From Curtobacterium sp. MR_MD2014 (GTDB taxonomy: Bacteria > Actinomycetota > Actinomycetes > Actinomycetales > Microbacteriaceae), in contig NZ_CP009755.1 in the NCBI RefSeq assembly GCF_000772085.1, positions 2,170,001-2,234,000 of the forward strand: DNA of 64,000 nt, written 5' to 3'. The notes under the pieces are model-generated. The model was not told the DNA's origin. It saw only the letters and a program-made list of their open reading frames with translations, and did not search any database. Made by a program: the position numbers and the translations under genes. Shown here one piece after another: positions 18,787 through 30,394 of the stretch. Position 1 is the first letter of the stretch. Each line of letters begins with the position of its first letter.

Positions 18787-19218
18787 CTACTCGTCGCGAG
18801 CGTCGCGCGGGACGAGCCACCCCGTCACGGCACGCGAGAGCACCAGGGTGAGCCCGAGCAGCGCGGGGATCAGGAGGGCCCAGCCGACCCAGGCGACCCG
18901 GAACACGCCCTGGAACGCACCGATGGCCAGGGCGCCCTGCATCACCTGCCACACGAGGATGCCGGCGCGGACCCACGCCCGACGGTTGCGCAGCCCGACG
19001 ACCAGCGAGACCAGCCACAGCGCGGCGACCGCGCAGAGCAGGGTGAGCGCGACGGCCGAGGCGATGCTCGACGACGGGGCGACGATCGACTCCACGAGCA
19101 GCACGACGGTCGTGACGACGAGCGCGAGGGCCTCGAGCCCCACCACGACGAGCAGGGTCGTGACGGCCGGCGGGCGGCCCGGGACGTGGTCCGGAGCGGT
19201 CGGGGTGGTGTCGGGCAC
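18787..19218 (-). CDS. Four-span membrane protein, 143 residues, function unknown
   Basis: Not recognised. The N-terminus is short and polar, then four hydrophobic segments follow: VTTLLVVVGLEALALVVTTV, a second at about 52-72, a third near 82-103 around GILVWQVMQGALAIGAF, and a fourth WVGWALLIPALLGLTLVL. The tail is charged (VPRDARDE). The layout resembles generic actinobacterial DUF-type integral membrane proteins of this size. The GTG start has GGAGG about eight bases upstream. It is divergent from whiB1 across 258 bases. Confidence 0.75.
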   Translation of the reverse strand: MPDTTPTAPDHVPGRPPAVTTLLVVVGLEALALVVTTVVLLVESIVAPSSSIASAVALTLLCAVAALWLVSLVVGLRNRRAWVRAGILVWQVMQGALAIGAFQGVFRVAWVGWALLIPALLGLTLVLSRAVTGWLVPRDARDE

Positions 19219-19476
19219 AGCAAGCCTCCAGCATCGGGACCCTTGATTTGGTCATCCCAGTATGGAACGATATTCGAGGTCGTTTGGACGGCACGATGTG
19301 GTGTGCGTCTCCCGCGGTTCGACGCTTCTCCCCCGAGCGTCCAGCGGGCGTCAGACTCGCTCCCAGCGGAAGCCTCCCCCACAGGTTCCCCTCGTGCCCT
19401 GTGCATGCCAGCGTTCCGATCCCCGAGCCGCGGCCCCGGCCTGCCGTTCGAGCATCGACATCAAGGAGCACCACAC
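19219..19476. other. Divergent intergenic region upstream of whiB1
   Basis: The region holds the promoters of whiB1 and of the four-span membrane protein. The part around 19240-19280 is markedly AT-rich for this genome (TTGATTTGGTC, CGATATTCG), but no -35/-10 pair with normal spacing is convincing. No small open reading frame stands out. AAGGAG at 19463-19468 is the whiB1 ribosome-binding site. Confidence 0.4.
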
Positions 19477-19725
19477 ATGGACTGGCGTGACCAGGCAGCC
19501 TGCCTCACCGCGGACCCCGAGCTCTTCTTCCCCGTTGGGAACACCGGACCGGCCGTCGACCAGATCGAGAAGGCGAAGTCGGTGTGCGCGCGGTGCACCG
19601 TGACCGAGATGTGCCTGCAGTACGCCCTCGAGAACAACCAGGACTCCGGTGTCTGGGGCGGCCTGAGCGAGGACGAGCGTCGTGCGCTGAAGCGCCGCGC
19701 TGCCCGCGCCCGCCGCGCCTCCTGA
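19477..19725 (+). CDS. whiB1: WhiB1-type [4Fe-4S] regulator
   Basis: Iron-sulfur transcription factor of 82 residues that binds the principal sigma factor and responds to nitric oxide in studied relatives. The four cluster cysteines are C9, C37, C40 and C46, the GVWGG turn is at 58-62, and a basic DNA-binding tail KRRAARARRAS ends the protein. The length and position beside pdtaS match M. tuberculosis whiB1 (Rv3219). The ATG is preceded by AAGGAG. Confidence 0.94.
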   Translation: MDWRDQAACLTADPELFFPVGNTGPAVDQIEKAKSVCARCTVTEMCLQYALENNQDSGVWGGLSEDERRALKRRAARARRAS

Positions 19726-19740
19726 CGCAGCGCTCCTGAC

Positions 19741-19784
19741 ACGACGACGCCCGTCGCTCCCCCGGGAGCGACGGGCGTCGTCGT
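19741..19784. terminator. Terminator hairpin after whiB1
   Basis: Perfect 21-bp stem (19741-19761 with 19764-19784) and a two-base loop, 16 bases after the whiB1 stop. No U-tract follows. Confidence 0.85.
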
Positions 19785-19849
19785 GCGCGCGGGCGTCGCA
19801 GGCGTGCGGTGCCGCCCGGGGTCGCCCGCAGGACGACCGCCGTCGCCCG

Positions 19850-19939
19850 CCGTTGCCGTGGGACGGCCGCACAATCGGAAGCACCTCGCACCACGGATAC
19901 CCGCGGCGCGAGGTGCTTCCGGTTGTGCACGGGCAACGG
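19850..19939. repeat. Long interrupted inverted repeat between whiB1 and pdtaS
   Basis: Inner arms 19869-19889 and 19908-19928 pair over 21 bases with one mismatch (CGGAAGCACCTCGC against GCGAGGTGCTTCCG), and the outer CCGTTGCC/GGCAACGG at 19850 and 19932 also pair. The sequence is unrelated to the GGACGGGAGGCGCG family. It may terminate the pdtaS transcript or be another dispersed repeat. Confidence 0.75.
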
Positions 19940-19971
19940 ACGCCACACGAACACGCCCGCGACGCGTCGGC

Positions 19972-21477
19972 CTAGGGGGCGCCGGCGGCCGTCAGCCAGC
20001 GGAACGGGATCGTGATCGTGACCTCGGTCCCGCTGCCGGTGAGCGTGTGCCAGTCGATCGTGCCGCCGAGCTCGCCCTGGATGAGCGTGCGGACGATCTG
20101 CGTGCCGAGACCCGAGCCGACCTTGCCCTCGGGCAGGCCCACACCGTTGTCACGGACCTCGATGTCGAGGTGGTCGTCGGCGCGGTTCGCGACGATCTCG
20201 ACCTCGCCGTCGCGCCCGTCGAGCCCGTGCTCCACGGCGTTCGTGACGAGCTCGGTGAGCCCGAGCGCGAGAGGCGTCGCGGCCTCGGAGGGCAGCACGC
20301 CGAACTCGCCGGTCTTCTTCGGGCGGACGGTGGTGTTGTGCGACGCGGCGACCTCGGTCACGAGCTTGAGCACCGAGTCGAACACCTCGTCGAAGTCGAC
20401 GTTCTGGCTGAGACCGGTCGACAGGGTGTCGTGCACGACGGCGATCGCGGCGACACGGCGCATCGCGTTCTGCAGTGACGTGCGGGCCTCGTCGGAGTGG
20501 GTCCGTCGGGCCTGGATCCGCAGCAGCGACGCGACCGTCTGCAGGTTGTTCTTCACCCGGTGGTGGATCTCGCGGATCGTCGCGTCCTTGGTGATGAGCT
20601 CACGCTCCTGGTGCCGCAGCTCGGTGACGTCGCGGCAGAGCACGATGGCGCCGATGCGCTCCCCGTGGTCACGCAGCGGGATCGACCGGAGTGACACCGT
20701 CACGCCCTTCGCCTCGACGTCGGCGCGCCACGGCGCACGACCGGTCACGACGAGCGGGAGGGACTCGTCCACGTCGAGCTTCGAGCCGATGAGCTCGGTG
20801 GTCACCTCGGCGAGGGACTTCCGCTCGAGCTCCCCCTCGAAGCCCATGCGGTTGAAGGCACTGAGGCCGTTCGGGCTCGCGAAGGTCACGGTGCCGTTCG
20901 TGTCGAGGCGGAGCAGACCGTCGCTCGCGCGGGGCGCACCGCGGCGCGGACCAGCCGGCGCCCCGAGGTCCGGGAAGTCACCGGTCGCGATCATGCCGAA
21001 CAGGTCGTTCGCGCTCGCGGTGAAGTTCAGCTCCTGGCGGCTCGGCGTCCGCATCTCGTCCTGGTTCGAGTGCCGGGTGACCACGGCGATCGGACGGTCG
21101 GTCGTCTCGGTGCTGTTCGTGGTCAGCCGGCGGAGCACGGGGATCGCACGGACCCGGGTCGGCGTGTCCTCGTACCAGTCCGGCTCGGCCGAGTCGACGA
21201 CCGTCGCACTCGCGAAGCACTGGGTGACCTGGTCGCGCCACTCCTCACGCATCTCCTGCCCGACGATGTCGCGGTAGAACAGGGTCGCCGCCGAGCTCGG
21301 ACGCGCGTGCGCCACGGCCATGAACGAGCCGTCCACGGCCGTCGGCACCCACAGCACCATGTCCGCGAAGGAGAGGTCGGCGAGGAGCTGCCAGTCCCCC
21401 ACGAGCAGGTGGAGCCACTCCACGTCCGCTTCCGAGGACCGGCCTTGCGCGAGGACGAGATCACTGAGGGTCGACAC
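19972..21477 (-). CDS. pdtaS: Sensor histidine kinase PdtaS
   Basis: Cytosolic two-component kinase of 501 residues, the same length as I recall for M. tuberculosis PdtaS (Rv3220c). N-terminal GAF-like domain (about 1-150), PAS domain (about 185-285, RLDTNGTVTFASPNGLSAFNRMG), HisKA_2 with the phospho-acceptor in EIHHRVKNNLQTVASLLRIQ, and a HATPase domain (LTELVTNAVEHG, VRDNGVGLPEG). No membrane segment. The partner PdtaR, an ANTAR antiterminator, is not in this window. The GTG start is six bases after a TAGACT box. It converges on whiB1. Confidence 0.93.
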   Translation of the reverse strand: MSTLSDLVLAQGRSSEADVEWLHLLVGDWQLLADLSFADMVLWVPTAVDGSFMAVAHARPSSAATLFYRDIVGQEMREEWRDQVTQCFASATVVDSAEPDWYEDTPTRVRAIPVLRRLTTNSTETTDRPIAVVTRHSNQDEMRTPSRQELNFTASANDLFGMIATGDFPDLGAPAGPRRGAPRASDGLLRLDTNGTVTFASPNGLSAFNRMGFEGELERKSLAEVTTELIGSKLDVDESLPLVVTGRAPWRADVEAKGVTVSLRSIPLRDHGERIGAIVLCRDVTELRHQERELITKDATIREIHHRVKNNLQTVASLLRIQARRTHSDEARTSLQNAMRRVAAIAVVHDTLSTGLSQNVDFDEVFDSVLKLVTEVAASHNTTVRPKKTGEFGVLPSEAATPLALGLTELVTNAVEHGLDGRDGEVEIVANRADDHLDIEVRDNGVGLPEGKVGSGLGTQIVRTLIQGELGGTIDWHTLTGSGTEVTITIPFRWLTAAGAP

Positions 21478-21483
21478 CCGGCA

Positions 21484-21489
21484 AGTCTA
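21484..21489 (-). promoter_or_regulatory. Predicted -10 box of pdtaS (leaderless)
   Basis: TAGACT on the minus strand, six bases before the GTG at 21477. It fixes the start and implies a leaderless mRNA. Confidence 0.6.
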
Positions 21490-21587
21490 GGTGCGCCCGT
21501 CTGTGGAGAACGACGCCCCTCCACAAGCACGATGACGTCGGTATTTCACATGCGCCATTCGTCCGTACGCTCGGGACCGGAGGGGAC

Positions 21588-22118
21588 ATGGCGGCAGGAG
21601 AAGCGCGTCCGATCACGGCGGACGACCAGAGCGGACCGGTACCGCGGACGCTCGCCCCGGTGACCGGGACGACACCGAGGAGCGAGTCCGAGCACCGGGA
21701 GCTCGTGGCGGCGGGCAGGGGCCACCCCGACGTCGCGGACGGCGCCGAGGCCGGGACGTCGTCCGAGACCACGACGGCGACACCGGACGTCGCCGACACG
21801 GCGCGGGCACTCGGGCTGTGCGTCGTCGAGGTCCTGACCGGTGGGCGCGAGGTCGACAGCATCGCGCGCTGGATCACCGAGGACGTGCAGCGGCACCTGC
21901 TGCAGCGTGCCGCCCTCGGCGCTCGGGCGCGGTCGATCGGGAGACGGTCCCGCGCCCGCCCGATCCTGCAGGTCGGGAGCGTCCGGGTCTGCGAGCCGGC
22001 GCCCGGCGTCGCGGAGGCAGCCGTGGTGGTGCACACGCGCAGCCACGCGCGTGCCGTCGCGCTCCGGCTCGAGCTGCGGCAGGGGCGCTGGCGAGCGACC
22101 GCGATCGGGGTGCTCTGA
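21588..22118 (+). CDS. Rv3235-family protein
   Basis: Protein of 176 residues, function unknown. Residues 1-70 are low-complexity and probably disordered. The conserved C-terminal domain (about 72-176) contains LCVVEVLTGGREVDSIARWI, VQRHLLQRAALGAR, RPILQVGSVRVCEPAPGVAE and ends in LELRQGRWRATAIGVL. This pattern, and the position just upstream of and convergent with secA, match the actinobacterial Rv3235 family. The ATG follows GGAGGGG, and a TACGCT box lies about 17 bases upstream. It is divergent from pdtaS. Confidence 0.8.
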   Translation: MAAGEARPITADDQSGPVPRTLAPVTGTTPRSESEHRELVAAGRGHPDVADGAEAGTSSETTTATPDVADTARALGLCVVEVLTGGREVDSIARWITEDVQRHLLQRAALGARARSIGRRSRARPILQVGSVRVCEPAPGVAEAAVVVHTRSHARAVALRLELRQGRWRATAIGVL

Positions 22119-22135
22119 TCCCGCACCGGGGACAC

Positions 22136-22183
22136 GACGGACGGGAGGCGCGGTGCCGTCCGGCACCGCGCCTCCCGTCCGTC
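22136..22183. repeat. Palindrome family copy E (bidirectional terminator)
   Basis: Perfect 22-base arms 22136-22157 and 22162-22183, four-base loop; core GGACGGGAGGCGCGG. It lies between the convergent Rv3235-like gene and secA. Confidence 0.9.
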
Positions 22184-22194
22184 GTCGTGGGGCG

Positions 22195-24978
<2,784 letters not shown>

Positions 24979-25032
24979 GTGAGCTCCTTACGGGGTCGTC
25001 GCGCGCGACCTGCGCGATCCGAACAGCCAGTC

Positions 25033-25038
25033 ATGCTA
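25033..25038 (-). promoter_or_regulatory. Candidate -10 box of secA
   Basis: TAGCAT on the minus strand, about 55 bases before the secA GTG. No clear -35 element. Nothing else identifiable in 24979-25160. Confidence 0.35.
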
Positions 25039-25160
25039 GCAACCCGCCGGAGCGCTGCGCTGGGAGACGGGCGTTGCACCGAGCAGGGACGGCCGACGAG
25101 GGCAGCGGGTGCGAACGGTCCGACGAGGACCGCACGCACCCGCTGGACGGCGACGGTGCG

Positions 25161-25862
25161 CTACGCGACGGCCGCTGACCCGGCGGCGTCCGCGTCGGCG
25201 GTGCTGCCGTCCGCGCTCCCGTCGTCGATGCCGATCACGCCGTAGTCCCAGCCCTTGCGGCGGTAGACGACGCTCGGGCGCCGGGTCTCGGCGTCGACGA
25301 AGAGGTAGAAGTCGTGCCCGACCAGCTCCATGCGGTAGAGCGCGTCGTCGAGGGTCATCGGGGCCTCGGTGAAGACCTTCTGCCGGATGACCACGGGCGA
25401 GTACGGCTCGACGTCCTCGTCGTGCGACTCCTCGACCACGGCGACGACACCGGTCGCGACGGTCTCGATGAGCCGCCCGTCGGCCGGCGTGACATCCATG
25501 TGCTCGAACCCGGTGCCGGCGGCCTCGGCCACGGAGGTCGGGCGGTGGCGACCGCGGTGCACCTTGCGGCGGTCACGTGCCCGACGCAGGCGCTCGGTGA
25601 TGCGGGCGAAGGCGAGGTCGAACGCCGCGTACTTGTCCGAGGCGGCGGACTCGGCCCGCACGAGGGGCCCGGGGCCGATCAGGGTGAGTTCGACGCGGTC
25701 CTCGCCCTGGGCGCCGCCGGCCTTCTCGTTGTGGCGGCTGAGGCGCACCTCGAAGGCGAGGGCGCGGTCGGCGAGCACGTCGATCTTCTCGGACTTCTGT
25801 TCCACGTAGGTGCGGAATCGATCGGTGACCCCGACGTTCCGGCCCGTGATCGTCACGTCCAT
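25161..25862 (-). CDS. hpf: Long-form ribosome hibernation-promoting factor
   Basis: Inactivates and dimerizes 70S ribosomes in stationary phase. The N-terminal S30AE domain (MDVTITGRNVGVTDRFRTYVEQK to about residue 100) is joined by a linker to the C-terminal dimerization domain (PVVIRQKVFTEAPMTLDDAL...VGHDFYLFVDAETRRPSVVYRRKGWDYGVI). The total of 233 residues is typical of the long form. The ATG at 25862 is used because the S30AE fold starts there. The last 20 residues are Ala/Asp-rich. It lies between comF and secA on the same strand. Confidence 0.95.
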   Translation of the reverse strand: MDVTITGRNVGVTDRFRTYVEQKSEKIDVLADRALAFEVRLSRHNEKAGGAQGEDRVELTLIGPGPLVRAESAASDKYAAFDLAFARITERLRRARDRRKVHRGRHRPTSVAEAAGTGFEHMDVTPADGRLIETVATGVVAVVEESHDEDVEPYSPVVIRQKVFTEAPMTLDDALYRMELVGHDFYLFVDAETRRPSVVYRRKGWDYGVIGIDDGSADGSTADADAAGSAAVA

Positions 25863-25927
25863 GTGGCGGCTCCCATCCGTACTTCGGCGCGTCGCCTCCA
25901 TCCGGCGATCCCGAACGCCTTGCCGCG

Positions 25928-25933
25928 AGGCTA
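25928..25933 (-). promoter_or_regulatory. Candidate -10 box of hpf
   Basis: TAGCCT on the minus strand, about 65 bases before the hpf ATG. The rest of 25863-26092 shows no gene. Confidence 0.35.
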
Positions 25934-26092
25934 GACCCCCGGCCCGAGCGGCGTCACCACCCGCCGGCGGGTCGCGCCGGACACCCACCGGACGCTCAGG
26001 CGTCGCCGGGCGGCCACCCGGCGTCCACCCGGCCGACCAGCCGCCGCACCCGCGGGGCCGGTGCACGAACCGTCCTGGTGCGGCCCGAGCGG

Positions 26093-26857
26093 TCACTCCT
26101 CGACCTCGGCGAGCGCGACGCACCGCACCACGCGACCCCCGGCCGCACGGACCGCGCGGACCGCCTCGGCCATGGTGACGCCGGTCGTGACCACGTCGTC
26201 GACCACCACGACGTCCCGACCCGCGACGTGCGCCGCACGGAGCGTGCCCACCGTCGCCTCGACCCGTTCGAGTGCCGTCCGCTCCTTCTGGCCGTGCGCG
26301 ACGCGCTTCGTGGCCCGGGAGCCGGGCCGGTCCGCGGGGACCCGCCCCCGGACTCGCCGGAGCGCCCGGCGCGGCGCGCGACGGGGCCGCCCACGCGCAG
26401 CACCCGCGCGGCGGAGCAGCAGGACGACCGGGTCGAACCCCCGTCGCCGCGCCCCGGCAGGCGACGGCGGCACACGGACGAGCAGCGCTCCCGGGACGTC
26501 GGCCAGGGCCCGGTCGACGAGCGCGCAGAACCGTGGCGCGAGCACCGGCACGAGGTCCGTCCGGCCACGGAGCTTCAGCTCGAGGACGAGAGCCCGCACG
26601 GTGTCCCGGTAGGCGAAGGCCGCGTCGAGTCGGACACCCGCGACCAGCCGGCGTCGCTGCGGCTCGGCGTCGAGTGCGTCACGGCAGGGCCGGCAGACCG
26701 CCCGGTCCGGCGCACCGCACCCGACGCAGGCCACGGGGAGCACGAGTCCGAGCACCGCGGCGACGGCGTCCGACCAGGCAGACGGGTCGGTGGCAGGGGC
26801 GGTGGGAGGGGCGCCGGCAGCGCGGGTGCGCCGGCGGCGCGGGTCGGTCCTGGACAC
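26093..26857 (-). CDS. ComF-family phosphoribosyltransferase-like protein
   Basis: Protein of 254 residues related to ComF/GntX. An N-terminal zinc-ribbon-like segment CVGCGAPDRAVCRPCRDAL (about residues 43-62) precedes a type I phosphoribosyltransferase domain with the PRPP-binding loop VVVVDDVVTTGVTMAEA near 215-231. ComF acts in DNA uptake in naturally competent bacteria, but no other competence genes are in view and the actinobacterial role is uncertain. GTG start; a weak CACGAT box lies six bases upstream. Positioned between lpqB and hpf, as in M. tuberculosis. Confidence 0.85.
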   Translation of the reverse strand: MSRTDPRRRRTRAAGAPPTAPATDPSAWSDAVAAVLGLVLPVACVGCGAPDRAVCRPCRDALDAEPQRRRLVAGVRLDAAFAYRDTVRALVLELKLRGRTDLVPVLAPRFCALVDRALADVPGALLVRVPPSPAGARRRGFDPVVLLLRRAGAARGRPRRAPRRALRRVRGRVPADRPGSRATKRVAHGQKERTALERVEATVGTLRAAHVAGRDVVVVDDVVTTGVTMAEAVRAVRAAGGRVVRCVALAEVEE

Positions 26858-26924
26858 GGGTCGATCGTGGCGCCCGGCACACCGCCGAGGTGGGCCGTCG
26901 CGGCGGACGGTGGACGAGCCTCCA

Positions 26925-26987
26925 GGCCGCGCCGCGTGTGCAGGAACGGCCGCGCCGCGCGTGCAGGGGCGGCCGCGCCGCAGGAGC
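26925..26987. repeat. 23-bp tandem repeat between lpqB and comF
   Basis: Two full copies (26925-26947 and 26948-26970) and a partial third (26971-26987) of a unit beginning GGCCGCGCCGCG and containing TGCAGG. GC-only hairpins are possible, and it may serve as the end of the mtrA-mtrB-lpqB transcript. Confidence 0.7.
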
Positions 26988-27000
26988 GGCGCGTGCCGCG

Positions 27001-28680
27001 TCAGCGCTGGGTACCGAGGACGTCCGCGGTGACCCCCGTGGTGTCCCAGCGGCCGCCGGTGGACTGCAGGACCGTGCCGTCCGCCATGCGCAGCAGGACC
27101 GATCCGCCGCTGCCGCCCGCCACCGAGGACGCCGTCCCGTCCGGCTTCGGCAACGTCGTCGACTGGCCGCCGACCGTCGACCGGACGACCTCGGGGCCGG
27201 CCTCCGTCTGCCCGACCGACACGACGTCGCTGTCGTTCACCCAGGCCGCACCGACGGCGTCACCCGTGGTCGCCTGCACGCGCACCGGCGAGCCGAGGCC
27301 CGTCGGCGTGCGGTCGCTGCCGCGGACGATCGCCATCACGTACAGGGCGGGCCCGTCGCCCGTCTCGATGAGGGCGAGCGCCCGTGTGGAGTCGCGGGAG
27401 ACCTGGAACGAGACGAGCCGGCCGCGTGGCAGCGTCGTGGCGACCTCGTGCGGGTCGCCACCCAGCCCGTACGCCGTCACCCGGCTCGTGTCGTCACCGC
27501 TGCCGACCCAGACGAAGCCGAGGTCGTCGAGCGTCGGCGGGACCAGTCCGTCGGTCGCGTCGATGCGGAGCGCGTCCCGACCGCGGACCACGACCACGCC
27601 GCTGGCGTTGCCCACCGCGGCGACCGTGCCGGACGTGGAGAGCGAGAACGACTCCGGGTCGAGGGAGGCGATCGTCGTGCTCGCGTCGCCGCCGAGGGCC
27701 GCGACCCGACCGTTGCCCGTCGCGTACCCGACCTCGTCGTCGCGGTCGACGAGCGGTCGCGGGTCGACGTCGGGGTTGAGACGCGCCGTCGCGTCCTGCT
27801 GCTCCGGCTCGGCGAAGGTCGCCCCCTCGATGGTGATCGAGACGGACGACACCGAGGCGACCGACGCGAGCGAGCGGGTCAGCTGCTCGCGCATGCGCGC
27901 CTTGTCCTCGCCGCTCGAACCGAGGGCGTCGCGCGACAGGTCGACGAGCGCGGAGCCGTTCTCGATCGTGACCGCGTTGAGCGAGAGCTGCGTCCCCTCC
28001 GGGAAGGCCGACACGACGGCGCCCTTGAGCCAGTCGGACGGCCCGGCCAGCAGCGCACTGGCGATGCGGGTGCTCGTGGACGACCGGGCGAGGAACCACC
28101 GTTCGTCGGGCACCAGGTAGCGGTACGTCGGGTCGAAGAAGTAGAGCGCGTGCTGCTGGAACTGCGACTCGAAGCTCACCGGCGTGAGGATGATCCCGTC
28201 CGGGGCGTAGGCAATCCGCCACTCCCCGTCCTCGCGGACGAACTGGAACGTCAGGGTCGACGTCGTCGGCCGGACCGCCTGGGTGTACTCGCCGTCGGCG
28301 TCGACGGTCGCACTGGCGGTCAGCGTGTAGGTGAGCTCGCGGTCGGCGACCCGCTCGATCGCGCCGCTGCCCTGCAGGACGGTGACGCCGCGGCGCGGGT
28401 TCCACTTCTCGGCGAACCCCGTGGCGAGGAACTCGCGGGCGGTGCCGTAGTCGTCCTGCGCGCCGGTGCCGGCGGCGACGAAGCCGCGCAGGATCGCGGT
28501 CTGGTCCATGCCGGCGACCGGTCGGTCCGGGCGGAGCTCGAAGCCGGAGATCGCCTCGTCCTTCACCGACTGCCCGGTACGCACGCCGCCACCCGTCGGG
28601 ATCGCCGCGCACGCCGAGAGGGCGACCACGGAGAGCGCCGCGAGCGTCACCACCACCAGGGTCCGGAGTCGTGCGCGCAT
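27001..28680 (-). CDS. lpqB: Lipoprotein LpqB
   Basis: Envelope lipoprotein of 559 residues that modulates the MtrAB two-component system. The signal peptide RLRTLVVVTLAALSVVALSACA has an LSAC lipobox with the lipid-modified Cys near residue 24. Residues 45-200 form the GerMN-flanking region, followed by a GerMN domain (FPEGTQLSLNAVTIENGSALVDLSRDAL) and a C-terminal beta-propeller-like domain. The ATG overlaps the mtrB stop by one base (TGATG), so it is coupled to mtrB. Confidence 0.94.
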   Translation of the reverse strand: MRARLRTLVVVTLAALSVVALSACAAIPTGGGVRTGQSVKDEAISGFELRPDRPVAGMDQTAILRGFVAAGTGAQDDYGTAREFLATGFAEKWNPRRGVTVLQGSGAIERVADRELTYTLTASATVDADGEYTQAVRPTTSTLTFQFVREDGEWRIAYAPDGIILTPVSFESQFQQHALYFFDPTYRYLVPDERWFLARSSTSTRIASALLAGPSDWLKGAVVSAFPEGTQLSLNAVTIENGSALVDLSRDALGSSGEDKARMREQLTRSLASVASVSSVSITIEGATFAEPEQQDATARLNPDVDPRPLVDRDDEVGYATGNGRVAALGGDASTTIASLDPESFSLSTSGTVAAVGNASGVVVVRGRDALRIDATDGLVPPTLDDLGFVWVGSGDDTSRVTAYGLGGDPHEVATTLPRGRLVSFQVSRDSTRALALIETGDGPALYVMAIVRGSDRTPTGLGSPVRVQATTGDAVGAAWVNDSDVVSVGQTEAGPEVVRSTVGGQSTTLPKPDGTASSVAGGSGGSVLLRMADGTVLQSTGGRWDTTGVTADVLGTQR

Positions 28681-30389
28681 CAGTCCTCCCCCCGGACGGC
28701 GCGGGGGCCGTCGTAGGTCTCGTCGAGTTCGGGCAGCGGGATGGCGGAGGTCGCGGTGCCGAGCGACTCGCCACGCGGCAGGGTCAGCACGAACGTCGAG
28801 CCCTCGCCGGGGCGCGACCACACGTCGATCCGACCGCCGTGCAGGTTCGCGTCCCCGAGGGAGATCGCGAGACCGAGGCCGGTGCCGCCGATGGTGCGCT
28901 TGCGGCTCGGGTCGGCGCGCCAGAAGCGGTCGAACACCCGCGCTGCGTCCTCCGGTGGCATCCCGACGCCCTGGTCACGGACCGCGATCGCCACGGACCG
29001 GGAGTCGCTGTCGACGACGACCTGGACGGGCTTCGCGTCACCGTGCTCGACCGCGTTGCCGACCAGGTTCCGCAGGATCCGCCGGATGCGCTTCGCGTCG
29101 AGCTGCATCGTGGTGTGGCCGCCGGGGGTGACGAGCTGCAGGTCGACGCCGGCACGGTCGGCGAGCGGGCGGAACTCCTCGACGATGTCGGCGGCGAGCG
29201 CGGCGGGCACGACGGGTTCGGTGTCGAGCTGCACCGCCTGGGCGTCGTAGCGGGAGATCTCGAGCAGGTCGGCCAGCAGCAGCTCGAAGCGCTCGACCTG
29301 TGCGTGCAGGAGCTCGGCGGACCGGCTCACCGACGGCTCGAAGGCGTGCCGCGAGTCGTAGAGCATGTCGCCCGCGAGCCGGATCGTGGTCAACGGCGTG
29401 CGGAGCTCGTGGGAGACGTCGGACACGAAGCGCTGCTGCACGCGGGAGAGCTCGGCGAGCTGGGTGATCTGCCGGCTGACCGCGTCGGCCATGTCGTTGA
29501 AGCTGCGCGCGAGGATCGCGATGTCGTCGTGACCCCGGACCGGGATGCGCTCGTCGAGCCGGCCGGCGGCGATCTTGCGACTCGTCTCGGCGGCACCGCG
29601 GATCGGCACGACGACGAGCCGCACCACGAGCGAGGTGACGAGCGCGATGAGGACGATGAGTGCGACGCCGCCGACCGACAGCGTCTGTGACACGAAGTCG
29701 AGGGTCTGCTGCGCGTCGGACAGGTCGTACACGATGTAGAGCTCGTACTGTCCGGCGCTCGGGACCTGCAGGACGGACCCGACGGCCAGGCCCGGCTCGC
29801 GGCGGCCGCCGTCGTCGAGCTGCACGGGCTGCAGGCTCAGTCGCCCGGTGTCCTTCCCGACCTCGCGGCGCAGGGCGTCGGTGATCACGGCGTCCGGGAA
29901 GCCCTGGCTCGCGAGGTTCTGCAGCGTCTGGGGCGTCGACTGGCCGGGCGTCCGCTCGATGGCGATGCTCGTGCCGCCCGGGCTCGTCGTGTTCGAGAGG
30001 ATCGCCTGCTGCGCCTCGCTCTGCAGGGTCTCCAGCTCGGTCTGGTTGTTGTCCTCGGCCGCGGTCGCCGCGTCGAAGATGCCCTGCGCGACGATCGTCG
30101 CCCGGGCCGACTCGGACTCGATCTGGTCGCGGCGCTGCGCGTAGACGTTGTTCGAGATGCTGATCATGACCGCGGTACCGATGACGGCGACCGCGAGGCC
30201 GGTCGTCGCGACGGTGATCGCGACGCTGCGCACCATGAGCGACCGGCGCCACAGCCAGGCGACCGCGTACCACCCGCGACGGAGCCAGCGGCGGAGCCGA
30301 CGCCGCACACGGGCGGCGCGACCGGGGAACCCGCGGCCGGCCCGCGGTGCGCCCCCGCCCGCCGCGGTACCGGACGACGCCGACGGCAC
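28680..30389 (-). CDS. mtrB: Sensor histidine kinase MtrB
   Basis: Membrane histidine kinase of 569 residues controlling cell-wall and division genes through MtrA. The N-terminus is basic, TM1 (MVRSVAITVATTGLAVAVIGTAVMI) precedes an extracytoplasmic domain of about 150 residues, then TM2 (VGGVALIVLIALVTSLVVRLVVVP), HAMP, HisKA with the phospho-acceptor in FVSDVSHELRTPLTTIR, and HATPase with VRDQGVGMPPED and GLGLAIS. The GTG at 30389 has GGAGGAG upstream and starts five bases after the mtrA stop. Confidence 0.96.
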   Translation of the reverse strand: MPSASSGTAAGGGAPRAGRGFPGRAARVRRRLRRWLRRGWYAVAWLWRRSLMVRSVAITVATTGLAVAVIGTAVMISISNNVYAQRRDQIESESARATIVAQGIFDAATAAEDNNQTELETLQSEAQQAILSNTTSPGGTSIAIERTPGQSTPQTLQNLASQGFPDAVITDALRREVGKDTGRLSLQPVQLDDGGRREPGLAVGSVLQVPSAGQYELYIVYDLSDAQQTLDFVSQTLSVGGVALIVLIALVTSLVVRLVVVPIRGAAETSRKIAAGRLDERIPVRGHDDIAILARSFNDMADAVSRQITQLAELSRVQQRFVSDVSHELRTPLTTIRLAGDMLYDSRHAFEPSVSRSAELLHAQVERFELLLADLLEISRYDAQAVQLDTEPVVPAALAADIVEEFRPLADRAGVDLQLVTPGGHTTMQLDAKRIRRILRNLVGNAVEHGDAKPVQVVVDSDSRSVAIAVRDQGVGMPPEDAARVFDRFWRADPSRKRTIGGTGLGLAISLGDANLHGGRIDVWSRPGEGSTFVLTLPRGESLGTATSAIPLPELDETYDGPRAVRGED

Positions 30390-30394
30390 GGTGC

